Below, piece after piece: positions 37,193 to 50,059 of a DNA stretch of 64,000 nucleotides. The stretch's first letter is position 1. Each line of letters opens with the position of its first letter. Below the pieces are notes generated by a model, which had not been told where the DNA came from, did not search any database, and saw only the letters and a program-made list of their open reading frames with translations. This DNA comes from Chaetorhynchus papuensis (Eukaryota > Chordata > Aves > Passeriformes > Rhipiduridae), in assembly GCA_013396525.1 (NCBI GenBank), contig VWYX01000384.1, positions 62,001-126,000 of the forward strand. The letters are read 5' to 3'. The position numbers and the translations under genes were made by a program.

Positions 37193-39176
37193 TCTCCAAC
37201 ATGATCCTATTTTCATGCTATCAAGGCAACAGACATATCACTTCAGTGACAGATGGTAAATTCTTAACTTTTGCAAGCCACACATCAAGTGACCAAACAG
37301 CTTTATCCAAGATACAGAGGCACTGCACTGAGAGCCAAAATTAGGTCTTAGGCTTGTGCAAACCTCAGGTACTTCAATGTATCCTTAATATTTTTTTCCT
37401 TTTTCCTTGACACTAAAACTTTTAGTTTTAACTGTGAGGTTAAAATACAGAAATACAGAATTCACGGTGCAAAGGGTTAAGAAAGCCACATGATCTATAA
37501 AAAGGTCATATTTTTGTAATGCTATAATAGTTCAAATCATAATAAATTCCATCTGGTCTTTTGGAAAAATACATCACTACTAAAACTCAAAATATCCAGA
37601 TAGAAAGAACGGAATACAGGGTGTTGGTGAAAGCACAGCTTAACATTTCAGGACCAGGTTTGATCTTGAATATGATCTGTGACATTTACAGACCTGCACA
37701 GCAGCTCTTGCTCAGCACTACACAGTGTAACACACCTGGATGCCTGACAGTAGCTTTTGTCCCCACGCACGCAAAACAAGACATCCACTTCCCCAAATGT
37801 CTGCATTTCTCCCTGTAGTGTATTTCTCACAAAAGTACTCACATAACCAGGCAGAGCCACAGAAAGCTCAGCTTTGCCCTTCGGTGACTGCACATGCTGG
37901 AAAGTAGAAGTTGGCATGGTTTGAGTATGAGAGAGATCATTTGCAAAGATCTATTAGGGAACAAAAGACACATTGCAGGATTTTCAAAGCAGTATGTGCT
38001 TGAAAATTGTCTCAGACAAAAACTTTCATATATATATATATATATATACATATAAAGTCATTAAATCAGCTAAAAATAACTGTTTTAACACAAGAAATTC
38101 AGAAGGAAATTATGCTTTTGTGCTGTTATATACATTGCAGAATTAAGTACTTAGCATGGCTCATATATATTAATAGTATATGAGACGAAGTAAAAAAAAT
38201 CCACTATGTTTCAAAGAATTGAGAAACACATCTTGCTTCCAGTTGTTAAAAGTGGAAAACCGTTGCTAATTTAAGTCTTGCAACCCAATGTTAGATTTTT
38301 TACATTTCTTCTTCTGGTTTAACATGATATTTAGTTTAGTGACATAATTGTTTAATTTATTCTTTCATTAATTGCACAATCACAGGCCAGATTCAACATG
38401 GATGTAAACCAGTGTCATCAGTAGCATTGTAACAGCTTGTATTTGGCTGCTTGTGATCATCCCAAAGGTTGCCCTCGAAGTAGGTTGAAGCAAAACCTGT
38501 GAGCCAAAATACATATTTTTCTAGGACTGATGCTGAAAAAATAAGGAAACTGCAGCCTGGAAATGTTTTTATTTCTGCATATCTTTGGCATGTCTTTCCT
38601 TTCACCTCCTCTCCCCTTGCAAACTATCACTGTGTATCATCTCTGAGCAAAGCAGTAAAATAGTTCAAGCATATTTCAATATGTAATATGTAGCCATTAG
38701 GAAAAAAGTGGGTCCCAAGTATTTTCATTTTCTGTATCTTTAGTGTCTCTTTCTTCTCTAATTGCATGTTTTCAGGAAATAAATACAGGGGTAAATTCAC
38801 GGTCATATTCTGTTAATATTTATCCAGGGCAAACTTCACTGACTTGAAGGGGGCACACTCAGCAGCAAGCAAGATTCAGTGTATGAGATGTCAGAATACT
38901 ATAACCATAGTAGCAGGTATATGTAAAAGACAGATTTTTCCTCTACTGAAATCCCTTTTGAAACAAGAGGTGTGCTCTGTAGGATATGTGTGTGTCTATA
39001 GAAAACAGTGTCAAGAATTTTACACAAGACAAACCTTCCCCTCTAGAAGCCTGAATAGCCTTGCGTTTTCCAATAACTTTGAGTCATGTTTACAGAGTCA
39101 AAAATCTAAATATAGCTTTTAAGTCTTTAGATGTTTGGTTTAAATTTCACCTTTTGCCTCTGTCTCTTTTTTCCAG
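37193..39176. other. Unique sequence upstream of a candidate exon
   Basis: No gene recognised. It includes the TA microsatellite at 38028-38054. Its last 30 bases form a pyrimidine-rich tract that serves as the acceptor of the candidate exon at 39177. Confidence 0.45.
38028..38054. repeat. (TA)n microsatellite
   Basis: About 11 TA units, followed by a CA interruption and further TA. Likely polymorphic. Confidence 0.93.
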
Positions 39177-39339
39177 GAGTATCATAACCACCGAAAGAGA
39201 AAAAACGGAGTTGTTTTGAAGGAAAGTAGTAGCAACCTGAGGACCGGGTTTTCAGCCAAGACAAAATCATGCAAATTCTCTGTCAATAAGAGATCCATTC
39301 AGTTGCATGGCCCTTCTCTGAGTACTGAGAGACAACCTG
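39177..39339 (+). other. Candidate exon, 163 bp, product unknown
   Basis: The segment is preceded by a strong acceptor: a pyrimidine run ending TCTCTTTTTTCCAG. It is followed by a good donor (CCTG then GTGAGA). One frame is open throughout, starting at 39177 in complete codons (EYHNHRKRKNGVVL…); it is basic and serine-rich near its start. The other two frames have stops. The protein is not recognised, and 163 bp would leave a phase-1 junction. It could equally be a noncoding RNA exon or a chance pseudo-exon, since such signal pairs occur often in long introns. Confidence 0.25.
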
Positions 39340-41341
39340 GTGAGAGATCGTGTGAGAGTGTGTGCCAGGGCTGGTGCGAGGCTGTGCATGTGTCAGACAC
39401 ATTGGGGTAAGGCGTGCCCTCCTGGCTGTCTCCACTGAAACATCTCCCACCAACTTTAATGCAAACTGCGTGTCAGACCTGGATACTGCACTGCTGGCAG
39501 CAAACACAGCACAAAAGTGTCAGTCTGCACTGCTGCTTGGTGTAAATCCTTAACGTCCTTTTCCAGCTCTCAGCATTGTTTCCATCTATTGCAAGCAGAG
39601 ATGTTAATCTCAAGTATTCCTGGCTAATAAACAATGGACGGTCTTTGGTCACTCGAAACAGTCACACAGATGAATGTTCCTGATAATAAAGCAACAGAAT
39701 TTAACAGAAAAATTGGAAGTTGATGTAAATTTTCACAACATAATGACAACTGCCAGAACAATACCAAAAGTTGTCATGGATTTGTGTACGTGGGGACAAA
39801 TGGACAGTCCATTGCACATGTAGAATTTCATTCAACTTTCTGAAATAAAATTCAAGAAAAAGCAGCATAACTAGACTTATTTCTGATAAAGTAGAAATTG
39901 TAAATAATTACTTTCTTTTAGACTTCTGAGGGAAGCAGACAGTTGATTTTTTTTTTCTTTAGAAGTTTCTCACTGGAAACATTGAAACAAGTTTAAATGG
40001 GTCACAGATTAAGTCCCTTGTTTGTTGTCAAGAATCTCAGAAAAGAAATATGCATGATTTAAAAAGTAAAAATAAACTTTCATTTTCCACACTAGTTTGT
40101 GGATCCATTTGTTTTACCTCATTTGCTGTGGGAAACAAAAATGAAAATGGCACTGAAGAATAGTGACCCAACCATACCATACCAATACTGGCAACTGAAA
40201 TAAAAAAATAAAATGAATGAAAGATGGTGAAAGATCTGTAGAAAATGGGAACCATTTGGAAGGAAAAGGTTATGAAATAAATAGATCTGCTTGCGGCCAC
40301 AAAAGCTCCTTGTAAATGTGGAAAATAATTGACAAGTATCAGATAGTTTGTTCTGACATCAGGAGACCGTGATCACTAATTAAAAACATCCTGTGAATCC
40401 AGACATCAGACACCATTAAGGAAGGAAGAGCTGAGAAATCGGGGTTTGGGTTTTTTGTATTTTTTCCCAAGAATGAAAAAAATTGTGATGCAGCTTGGAG
40501 ATCCAAAAAGGCACTGGAATAAATTGTAGGGCTGTTCTGGTGCTGTTGCAGAGGCAACAGACCTGGAGAATGAATGAATGAACAGATGGGTACAAAATTC
40601 TGTGGTGACTGGGTACAAAAGTCTGTGGTGACTCAGATGGAATGTCAAACAGCAAGACTCAGAAGTTAGTGACTCGGAAAAATATGGGGTGATAGTTTAA
40701 AGCCAATCAGATTTGTCCAACAAACTTAGTGGCAAAGCTTGTTTTACTTCTGTAACTGATTGTTCTTTCTTTTCTTTCCACCTTTTCCACCTGCTCACTC
40801 TGTTTCCTCCCTGTGATGCTCCTCCTGTGCTACTGACCTGAAAGCTGCCACACTGCAGCAGCCAGAAGAGGTACCCAGGCAGCCAGAGCTGCTTCCCAAA
40901 TTAGGCAAGGAGCCACTTTGACACCAAGATGGTCTGGGATGAAGGCTTTTTAGAAACATCTTCTCCATCTCACACTTTAGCTGCAACAAACCCAGACCGG
41001 GCTTGGATGAAATGCGGACACACGGACATGATTCTCAGCCTGTGTAAAGTGGCAAAAGCCCATCGACATCAGTGGATCTGTACTGATTCAAACCAGCCGA
41101 GGATCTGTCAGGGGTCTCAGTTCATCTCCCCTAAGCTGTGCCTGCTTTAATTACTGTGTGTGATACATCGATATGCCTTAGATGGGCTGGTTTGAGCTGG
41201 GTGATGAGATAAGCATCTGGTAACCATGAGAATGTAGTCAGGTTCATGAGGAGCTGTACTTTCAAGGCACCCTCACTTCTGTTGACATCAATTTCCTTTT
41301 AAATCCTTTTCTACTTCACACACAGAGCAACGAAGAAAGGG
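39340..41341. other. Unique sequence, no gene seen
   Basis: Short open frames on both strands (up to 87 codons). A 23-bp tandem repeat lies at 40588-40633. Nothing else recognised. Confidence 0.45.
40588..40633 (+). repeat. Two-copy 23-bp tandem repeat
   Basis: Copies at 40588-40610 and 40611-40633 differ by one base (AAATTCTG versus AAAGTCTG). It is a small local duplication, probably recent. Confidence 0.9.
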
Positions 41342-42040
41342 TTGAAAACTGTGTCTGCATTTGTTAGATGCCACTGCCATTTGGGATATTTTCTGACTGC
41401 ATTCAAAAAATTTTCCCAACTAACTTGGCTAATTTCTGCAGCAGAACAGCCATGCTCTTCTAATCCAAGAATTCATTACTGCATGTTTACTGTTGAACTA
41501 ATTTACTGTCATTCTAGAAATATTTTTCCCCTCTTGAGATGCCTGCCTCCACCTGGAGAAAGAATCAGTGATTTGCTAATGGTACAGCACATAAGATTCA
41601 TTTTTGTTGATCTTTACCTTGTAAGATGTATTACAGCTGTAGCTCTTGCCGTAGCTTATTATTTAATGCAAAATGAATTATACCCATATAAACGTATGTT
41701 ATTCATTTTAATGAGGACCAGGAGATTTACTATGAGATTAAAAAATGGGTTTGCTGTAAGTCAACATTTAGAAATCTTCAAAGAATTGTGCATATGTATT
41801 AAAAATACACAAGGAAGTACGATTAGAGTCAACCTCCAGGCAAGAAAACAAATGCAGCGTTTGGAACCTGGGCTGGTGAAGGGAGGAGACACCTCAAAGT
41901 TGGGCACCACACTGTCTCTCACTGCTGGGTGTCTCCTTCAAGGAGCCAAACCACAGTGCCCTGAACTGGGTGAGAGAACGAGGTGTCTCATTAGAGCAAC
42001 CCAGTGCCTACACAAGAAATTGAAAGATACCCAGGAATAA
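41342..42040 (+). other. Longest open frame in the window, 232 codons, unassigned
   Basis: The frame runs uninterrupted from a TTG at 41342 to a stop at 42038-42040. The first ATG is at 41483, giving 185 residues, in a weak context. A hydrophobic segment (FIFVDLYLVRCITAVALAVA and onward) could be a single membrane span. A plausible splice acceptor (TTCTACTTCACACACAG) ends at 41325. The protein is not recognised, and neither CR1 nor retroviral coding motifs are visible. At a guessed 38% G+C a frame this long is uncommon by chance, but local composition is higher, so it is listed as an unproven open frame, not a gene. Confidence 0.2.
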
Positions 42041-42399
42041 AAACATCAATCACAAGTGTGGACCTGGGTGCTCTGCCACCATCCAACCTGTGCTCTCCAG
42101 AGTTAGGGTGGAGTTGCTTGTGTTCACTTCAAATCTCAGCTCCATGAAAATTTTTTTGGGGTAAATAAAAGCTCAGGCCCACCTCTTTTAAATTGTACCA
42201 TGCCAGCTTTATGCCAGCATTTTCATAACAGATGAACATTCCTGCAACTCTTCAACAAAAGGGAGGACCTTATGGTTTCACAGTTTCTTTCACCTCGGAC
42301 AATTTCAACTCACATCTGAGTTCAATTTCCTGCTCTGTTAGCTGTTTGTGCAATTTACATTAAACAGTACCATTGGAATAGGGAAAAAAAAAGTTTAGA
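42041..42399. other. Unique sequence, nothing recognised
   Basis: No gene, splice-bounded segment or repeat family was seen in this stretch. Confidence 0.45.
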
Positions 42400-42450
42400 A
42401 ACTAGGTCTTCTCTGTGCCCCCAGTCTGTAAAATGAAGTAACTTCCATTT
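42400..42450 (+). mobile_element. Possible MIR SINE tail
   Basis: The words TCTTCTCTGTGCC and CTGTAAAATGAAGTAA follow in the order of the MIR 3' part ('cctctctgtgcctcag…ctgtaaaatgggg'). Only about 50 bp can be matched and the middle is shortened. This is an ancient, weakly supported relic. Confidence 0.3.
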
Positions 42451-42896
42451 CACTTGTGCTTGGTTTTGGCCTGTGAATTGCACACTGGGCCAACTGCAAA
42501 ACAATGCTTATTCCCTCTAAAATACCTAATATGTCTTTGTGGGTAAGGAAGTCTTTTGGAAAGGAATTTTGAATCCCTAACGTTAAAACAGACCTGGAAA
42601 CCAGGTTTCATGCTTGCTAGGAAGCAAACTAACCCTTGGAATTGTGGCCTCCTCCTCCTCAGTGCTTTAAAAGAAGGATCCATCCCTGCTGAATGGAAAA
42701 CATCAGGATGCTTTGGGCTCCTGTTTCTGTATTCCATTTAACAACTGCTTAATGAAAAATGTTTAAACAGGGACCAAGGCAGGAAACAAAATAAAATTCT
42801 TCATTTTCAGCTGAAAGACTAAACTTCTTTTAGTGTTTTGCTTGCTGAGCTCATAAATCTTTCATGCCTTTGCTTAATAGCATAATACTAAAAGGA
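42451..42896. other. Unique sequence, nothing recognised
   Basis: A 95-codon minus-strand open frame (42450-42737) is within chance expectation. No repeat family recognised. Confidence 0.45.
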
Positions 42897-43057
42897 GGGA
42901 TGCAAAAGTGTCTGACTGTTCCCAGCTCAGCCACAGAGTTAAGGAACTTCCCTAGGATGGAGAATTTCTGAATTTGGACCTTTTCAGACTGAACAGGAAA
43001 TGAAACTCAGCTCTGCAAATTCTACAGACAGTGCTCTCACCATTAAGGTATGGTATA
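42897..43057 (-). mobile_element. Possible ancient tRNA-derived SINE (MIR-like)
   Basis: Read on the minus strand, a tRNA A-box-like region (AATGGTGAGAGCACTGTC) is followed by a degenerate B-box-like region, then by CCTAGGGAAGTTCCTTAACT and CTGTGGCTGAG. The last two resemble the MIR core and 3' part ('aagtcacttaacctctctgtgcctcag'). The order and spacing fit a MIR-type element, but divergence is large and the match was made from memory. Confidence 0.38.
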
Positions 43058-43852
43058 AACATTGATTGGTATCTTTCTAGTATTCACATTTTTTTCAAAA
43101 GAAAGTGGTGGCAAGAAGAGACTTTGATCAGGATCCTAACACCAGTGGCTCACCTCAGAAAACATATGTGTAGGAACTTCCATTTTTCTGGATCACAATT
43201 AATGAACAACTCTGCTCACTCTCGCCAAAACAAACAAATAGGAAACTGAATTATACATTTATAGCAGTAAAACAAAGACACCTTGGAAGGAAGAGCCAGT
43301 AAGGATTTTGTCACCTGGCCCTAGTTAACAAACATGTTTTTCAGAGTCCAAATTCCACTTCAGAATGTTAATTCTTTATCCAGACCCCTTTTTTCTTCTT
43401 CTGCCTTCGAAGCCTGATTAATTTTTACCCATTTGCTTTTTGCCTGAAGAAAGCTGAGAAAGTGTTTCACTTCAGTGATGCAGATGATTGCCTGAGTCTC
43501 AGGCTATCAGGGAAACAGGACCAGTAAAGCTGTTTATGAAAAATTGCACAAGAGTTCAACAGTGAAGGAAGCACCTGATACACCCAGGATTCCAGGGTGC
43601 AAAACCAATACTGGCCTGATTTTCATAGCACTTTGGGGAGACCAGTTCAGCACTTCTTAAAATGTAACTACTCAGCTGCCTAAATATCTGCAGGCCCCGT
43701 TTTTTTAAAAATCTGGCATTCCTGTGTAAACTGGTGACTCTCATTTATCACTGGAAAAACGTTTTTCTGTCATATTGGAAGCAAAGAGAAGAATGTTTTT
43801 CCCTTTCAGCCTTTAGAGGATAACATGTATCTGTTGCTAGTGAAAATAAAAG
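43058..43852. other. Unique sequence, no gene seen
   Basis: Short open frames only. No repeat family recognised. Confidence 0.5.
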
Positions 43853-44042
43853 AATCACAGAACTGGTTGGGATTGGATGGGAATTCTGGAGAGCCTCTCG
43901 CCTGCTCAAAACATGTTGCTCAGGCCTGTGTCCAGGATGGGTGTGAATATCTCCGAGGATGGAGACTCCACGGTTTCTCTGAACATTTTGTTTGAGTGTT
44001 CAACAACTCTAACCCAAAAAAGGTTGGGGTTTTTTTTATGTT
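43853..44042 (-). mobile_element. CR1 LINE 3' fragment, minus strand
   Basis: On the plus strand it begins AGAATCACAGAACTGGTTGG and continues through 'cctgctcaaaacatgttgctcagg', 'tgtccaggatgggtgtgaatatctcc' and GGAGACTCCACGGTTTCTC. This is the standard reverse-complement order of a CR1 3' region. The rest of the element is missing. Open frames of 61-63 codons across it are not genes. Confidence 0.92.
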
Positions 44043-47000
44043 TAGATGAAAGGGGCAGGTGAGAGTCAGTCTTTGGAAGTTGCTGAAGACAACACACTGA
44101 GCAAAATCTTAATGTTCTGGCTCACAGAGGAGGAGGTTGTAGGGTAGACTGGGGGAAAATACAGTTTTACTTTAGAACAATGAACAAATAATTTTAACTG
44201 CACAACTGATCATCCAATTACCACCAACCCAAGTTTAAGATACCAGTGAGTGAAGGACTGGAGTATTAGGGGAAATTGTCTGATCTTTCAATCAGATATA
44301 GTTTTGGAAAATAACTATTTCTTGTAAAGCAATTATACAAAATCTTCAACAGCACTTAATAAATAACTGATACTTGGCAGATTTGACTGCACATGCTGCT
44401 GTTGTCATAAGTTTATTTTAAGACTGGTAAATTAGCAGATGTTCTAGATAGTTTGTCCTTATAATCCATCTCGTTCAAATTGCCTATTGTCCAGTGAATC
44501 ACTAGCATTCAAAATCCCATTTTCCCTTCTTATATGGGGTTAATGAGATCCATACTAATGGATACTATGTATTCATCTTGATTTTAAAGAGTTTTATTGT
44601 TATTTTTTGTATTATTAAAGATTGGCAATGGCATACAGTCAATTCATTACCTATTCTGGAGTCCATAACAGTTAATAATCCCCTTTTTCACAAAGCCATA
44701 GCTGTGTGGCATGTCTTTGAATTGGTCCACTTAAGCCAGATTTGAGAAACCAGAATCAGATATCAATAATTTCAAATTATTTTTCCGAACCCCCTTATTA
44801 TTAACACAAACTATTTGGAAATCTCAACACTGAAATGCTTTCTTATGAATTGTTCCATTAATCCAACTTCACTCTACACAGATACATAGTACTGGGACTT
44901 GACAGCTGGCCTGTTGGCACCAATTGCTTAGACTCCTTGAGGGGAAAATAAACTTTTTAAAAAAGCCTTGGATTTTGCAAACAGGTTTTAAAAACAAAAG
45001 ATCGGTCAAACTCTGAGTCTAAAAGCTTTGCCAGTACAGCTTTCAGCATTCAACTTCAGTATCCTCTGGTTTCCATCTGTACAGCTAAGAGAAAGCATGG
45101 GAAAGCTGTTCTTGAGTCAGAGTGCTACTGAGAGAGAGTCTAAATTTACAATACTCCAGGTGTAATGTTTTATTTACTCCTGACCCTAGATCGTAATGTG
45201 TTTTATACCACTCTGTTTGTAAGGACCAGAGGTTCTGCTTCACTTGTCTGAGACTTCACAGAGTGGACATGGTATAGGATTTTGTACTCCTGGAGAGGCA
45301 TTTGGAAATCAGGAAGGTTACCTCAGGGCCTTTCAGTGGTTGAACACCCAAGTACCCAAAGTACATTGAAATAATTCTGAATTCAAGGCAAGTCTGTGCA
45401 TTTCTCTGCAGGTTGCTGTGTTCTCAGAAATTCATTCTAGAGCTCTGAGTGCTTCAGTGTCTCAGCAACAAGATGTTGTCATTCTGGTTTTCATGTCCTC
45501 CCAACAAAACTGTAGGGACAACTTGCGATTCAATGAAACATTTGTTTAGTGGGTGCAGCCAAAGCAAAATAATTTCCTTCCTTATCTGCAGTGTAAGCTC
45601 TGTGTCTGCAGCTTATAAAAGTGATTTCTGATTCCCTCTTCCATTTTATCACAAAACAGTACAACACACAATCCTTACCTGATCTAAAGCCATGATTAGG
45701 CTACTTTTAATAATTTAGTGGTGTGTGCTGTTCTAACGTTACTGCTTCTTTCAACAGCAGAGATATGATTGCCATTTTTATACAAGAGCAGTAGGTTGCA
45801 TCACAAGTAATGGTGTAGGAATCATTTCTGGGACTGACTTCTTAGCTGCTGTAACATAACCCATGACAAGTTTAAAACATGTGAGGAGTTGGCAGCAATT
45901 GCAAAGGAGGACACCATTCAGCAAAAAGGTGGGGTGAATTCTAGCCCCAGGAGGATTGCCTGAAAAGTTCATCCAAAAGCTTACATCAACATGTGTGTAA
46001 CTAAGGAGATCCTTGTAAACAAGTCATAAACCAGGAACAGAGTCACTCTGAGCAAAAAGATAATCTCAAAGAATAAATACTGAACAGAAAGTGGGGCATG
46101 GGTACTATAAAACTCTGATAAAGAGCTGTTGATGTGGGAACACTGTAAGGATCAACATTAATGAAAAGTCTGGGAAGAGACTGTCTTTACTCACAAATTA
46201 ATAAAATCAACGTATATTTAAACATCACAGGGATGCTCATAAGTATGAAGTAGAAAGAAGGCAGTAATTGGAACAAGTTTTTCTTTCTCTGATTGTGCAT
46301 TATTTAAATGTCAACCTAAAGGACTCCCTCGAACTGTTAGTTCATGTCTGGTTCATATCCTTCCTGAGCAAAATCAGTGAACAAACTTCTCAACTGGTGT
46401 GAAGTTAGCTTAGAGAAAATTAATTAATTGGGGACAAACCACTTGAGATTACTGAGGATACTGCCTCCTAGTAGATAGATATCTAATACACACTATGAAA
46501 AATGGGCACAACAAGACTTTTCTCTAAGGACCTAAACCAGCCAAAAATTATCTTTGATTTTAAACCACAGTCCACATTATTATGAAATTCACAGACTGGC
46601 TAGATTAACCTAAGATCTTAAGTCACACGTAACTGTCATAACAAGTCCATCTTGACTATGAGCTCTGAGTTTAATAAATCAGGCAGTGCCTTTTCTCTTC
46701 ATTTTCACAGTGCCTGCACAGAGACAAAACCTGCTGTGACTTGGGGGAGCAGAAGGCTGCAGCTCTGTGCAGCCACATCAAGATGCACCAGCAGCCCTGC
46801 TCCTTACCAAGAGCAGCCAGGACTGTAAATCTGCTCCAGACTGCCTGATGCTGTTCTGCTGCTGATGGCTTTTGCAGATACACAAATGAAAATTATTTGC
46901 TGGAGTATCGTCTAGAGCTCCACAGACTTCTCTAAGTGTTGTGTACTTTTTGCTGCCAGTGGAGACCTTGGACTTACATGACCTCTAGAGGTGCTTTTCC

Positions 47001-48146
47001 TCTCCCTGTTTGTCCAGGGCATAATGGATTGCTTAATCTTTTTTCTTTAGCTTTTTTTTTTTTTTGCTATAGTCTGCAATTATTCTGCTTCCATTTGGTT
47101 GTGTTTATAACTTAGAAAAAATAAGTCTTTTTTGGCACTACAAATGTCCTCATAGCTTTTAAACAGGTACAAGCAACATTTAACCTATTATGTACATCAC
47201 ATACAATCCTATAAAGTAAATAATGACCTTAAGATTCTTGTAGTTTATCCAGTATAAGTGTTGCCTTCAAAACTTTATCCATCAGTAAGAATGATTTCAG
47301 TTATGGTCTATTTTATGAGTTTTACTCTGGTTGAACTCTAAGCCATCACAAGAGGTTTAAATGTTATAATCCTAGCAGATTTTGCAGAATTTTGTTCCAA
47401 CTGCTTATCAGGAAACTCTTCTTAAATTGTCATCCACTATCTATGCGCCTGACCTAAATAAACAACTATATGAAGAACTGATGACCAAAATAAAAAGAAA
47501 ATCTCAATGTGTGTAACACAATTACTTGCAAAATACAGACTATTCTCAATTTTTAACAATATAAATGAACCCAGCTCATCCCAATGAATTTCAGTTTCAC
47601 CGCATTCTAGGTAACAATGTAAGCATAAACACCAGAGATTGGTTGCATTGTTTTTCAGGATTATTGATACATAACTAAACTATAAAATATAGGAAAACAT
47701 GAGCCCAGCAGTCTAAATATCTACACTGAGATACATACATCATATTCTGAATTATGCTGCTCTTACAAAAGACAAGAAAATTCCTGTGGATTTCCAAGAC
47801 AAGAGGAGCAGTATGTACATAACAGAGCTGCTATAATATCAGAGATTGAGGCTGCTTTTTTGTGTACTTATTCTTTCTTGAGTCAATTCCAAAGACTGCA
47901 AATGAACTAGAAGAGTTCTGTCCTACCAGAGTGAGGGGCTGATGAGGGTGGGCCTTCATCCTTACAAAAATTGCTACGTTAGAAAAGTACACATAAATGC
48001 AATTCACAGGAAGATCAGGGAAGCTGTAGCTCAAGGCAAATACATATCTACAGTCTGCTGGATAGATGAGGGGAAACTTTTGAAAATAAATTATTTTAAA
48101 AGTTTTTTATTCTCCAGACATATGCTAAGCTGCCCTTGGGACAGGA
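44043..48146. other. Unique sequence, no gene seen
   Basis: About 4.1 kb without recognised repeat or gene. A T14 run lies at 47052-47065. Open frames are 70 codons or less, apart from one that runs on past this stretch. Confidence 0.5.
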
Positions 48147-48214
48147 AGTCTTACAATATGATCTATTCTATATTAACCTCAGTCTCACAATATGATCTAT
48201 TCTCTTTTAACCTC
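48147..48214 (+). repeat. Two-copy 34-bp tandem repeat
   Basis: Copies at 48147-48180 and 48181-48214 share ACAATATGATCTATTCT and TTAACCTC, with a few substitutions between. It is a local duplication. Confidence 0.88.
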
Positions 48215-50059
48215 CCCCACTTGAGGATTTAGAGTAGGCTGTCCCCTCCACAGCAATAATATCTGTATGTCAGGAGACAGCCATCCCATGGGGAGATAAT
48301 CTTGACACAGTGACATAAAGCACACTTCATGTGCAGTGACCCTTCAGGCTGTTGCAGTGTGCTCCCTGCCTCACCTTTCTATAGCTCTCCTCCCTTTTGG
48401 CTGCCGTTGTCATTCCCAGCCTCTTGCTGGTGCAGCTTGTCAAGGGATTTCCTGCAGTACAGAGGAACAGGTCATCCTGAAGGTCAAGCACAGCCCTGAC
48501 TGCTCTCATCTGCCACAGTGGAAACCACGGGGCTCAAATCGGCATTTTCTTAAAACTCCTGTGCAGTTACCACCTCCTTCTGAAGATGCCAGAAGACATT
48601 CAGCAACTAAATTTAATGGATTAAAACTTCCAGGCATTGAAACTTCTGCCTGGAAGTGTTTTGCCGCTGACTCCCCTGAGCAACTTGACCCTTGCATACA
48701 AATACTACTCTGGGAGCATGAAGCAGGCATTGTTTTGTCTTCCTCATCTGAGCCATTCAGTTTAGAATCAGAGAGAAGGAGGGAAAATGCAAAATGTCTC
48801 TAGCCTTGGAGAAAGGACTGGGAATAGGGAGCCTAAATTTCAGTATCTATGCCAAGGTCTATCAAAAAACACATGTACAGCTGCACTAGTTCAAATGGGA
48901 GGTCCATCTTTGATTCTCCCATTTCCAGCAGTGCACTTCATGGGGTCTGAGGGGCCAAGAGCAGGATGGAAAGCAAGGTTTTAGGGTTATGTCATGTCCA
49001 ACCCTTACAGAACTGAATCCCCTCCCTGCTTTCATCAACTAGAACTGCGGATCCAGGCTTGGAATAGTCCATATATTGGAAGCTGACCCTTGCCTGTATT
49101 TCCTACATCAGCAACAAGTTTAAAACAGAAGACTAAGACATTGTTCTCTTGATATGAACAGTTATTGGCTGGCCTGAGTGTGCAGGAGCCATCTCTCCTC
49201 TGACATGTTCTTGAAATGCTCAGTACAGGCTGTGCTGGAGGTTACAGCAACACCTTCACTACCATAAACAGTGGAGTATTGTGTGCACCATTTGTACAGA
49301 CTTTGTTTGCCTGCTGAGTAAGCCTTGGTCTTTATTCTGGTTGGTTTCAAGGAAGGGAATGATAAAACTGGAATGAAAATGAATTAAACTGAATAGTGTA
49401 ATGAGTGTTCAATCAGGAGAATGGATCCCACACCCTGCTGCTCAGTGGATGGGGTATGCTGGTGGCAGATCATCTTCCCTAGATCTCTCCCTGTACATAT
49501 TTCCCCTGTACCCTGCCTCATAAAAAGAAGACAACCACCCCTATGCCATGACCAGAATGGCTCTCAGAGCCCCTACACCTAAAGAGAGTAAGATATGATC
49601 TCATGAAAGCAGCCATCCTCAAAGTGCTCAAAACTGCAGCAGTTCCAGGCCAACTACAGCACCCTGACTAACCCTCTGTGCAATCTTGTGCAGCAGGGAT
49701 CAAGGGCTCTGGATAGTCCCAAGGCCTCCCAGCTGCAGTGTGCCATGTTCAGCACCTGCAGAGAGGGCTTCTCCTCCCCTGAATTTCTCTGAAGCCACCT
49801 GAGTGAAGAAGAACATTTGAAAAGGTCTTTTAAGTTTCATCACCAGTGGGCTGGTGCACCTCTAAACAGCCAAACCCAAGGTCCAGAGCATGTAAGCAGA
49901 TGCCAGGGAAGAGGAAGCAGGCAGCCAAAAATACAGGATCCTCCCATCATCATCTTTTTAAATCTTCCAGCTCTTTTCAGTATAAGAATTCCTAAGCCTA
50001 GTGTGGTTTTTCTGTTTGGTAACCCCCAACAGATGTCTCTTCTAAGTATATGACTAATT
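48215..50059. other. Unique, slightly GC-richer sequence, no gene seen
   Basis: It holds a 155-codon plus-strand open frame (48336-48803) starting at a GTG, with antisense frames opposite. The translation is not recognised and its length is within reach of chance for a window this size. No repeat family could be assigned to 49400-49800, although it is GC-richer than the flanks. Confidence 0.4.

Noticed and set aside
47370..47460. Possible old CR1 remnant
   Set aside because: A few words resemble old CR1 but the block order could not be followed.
48336..48803. 155-codon plus-strand open frame
   Set aside because: It begins at a GTG, has antisense frames opposite, lies in slightly GC-richer sequence, and its length is compatible with chance.
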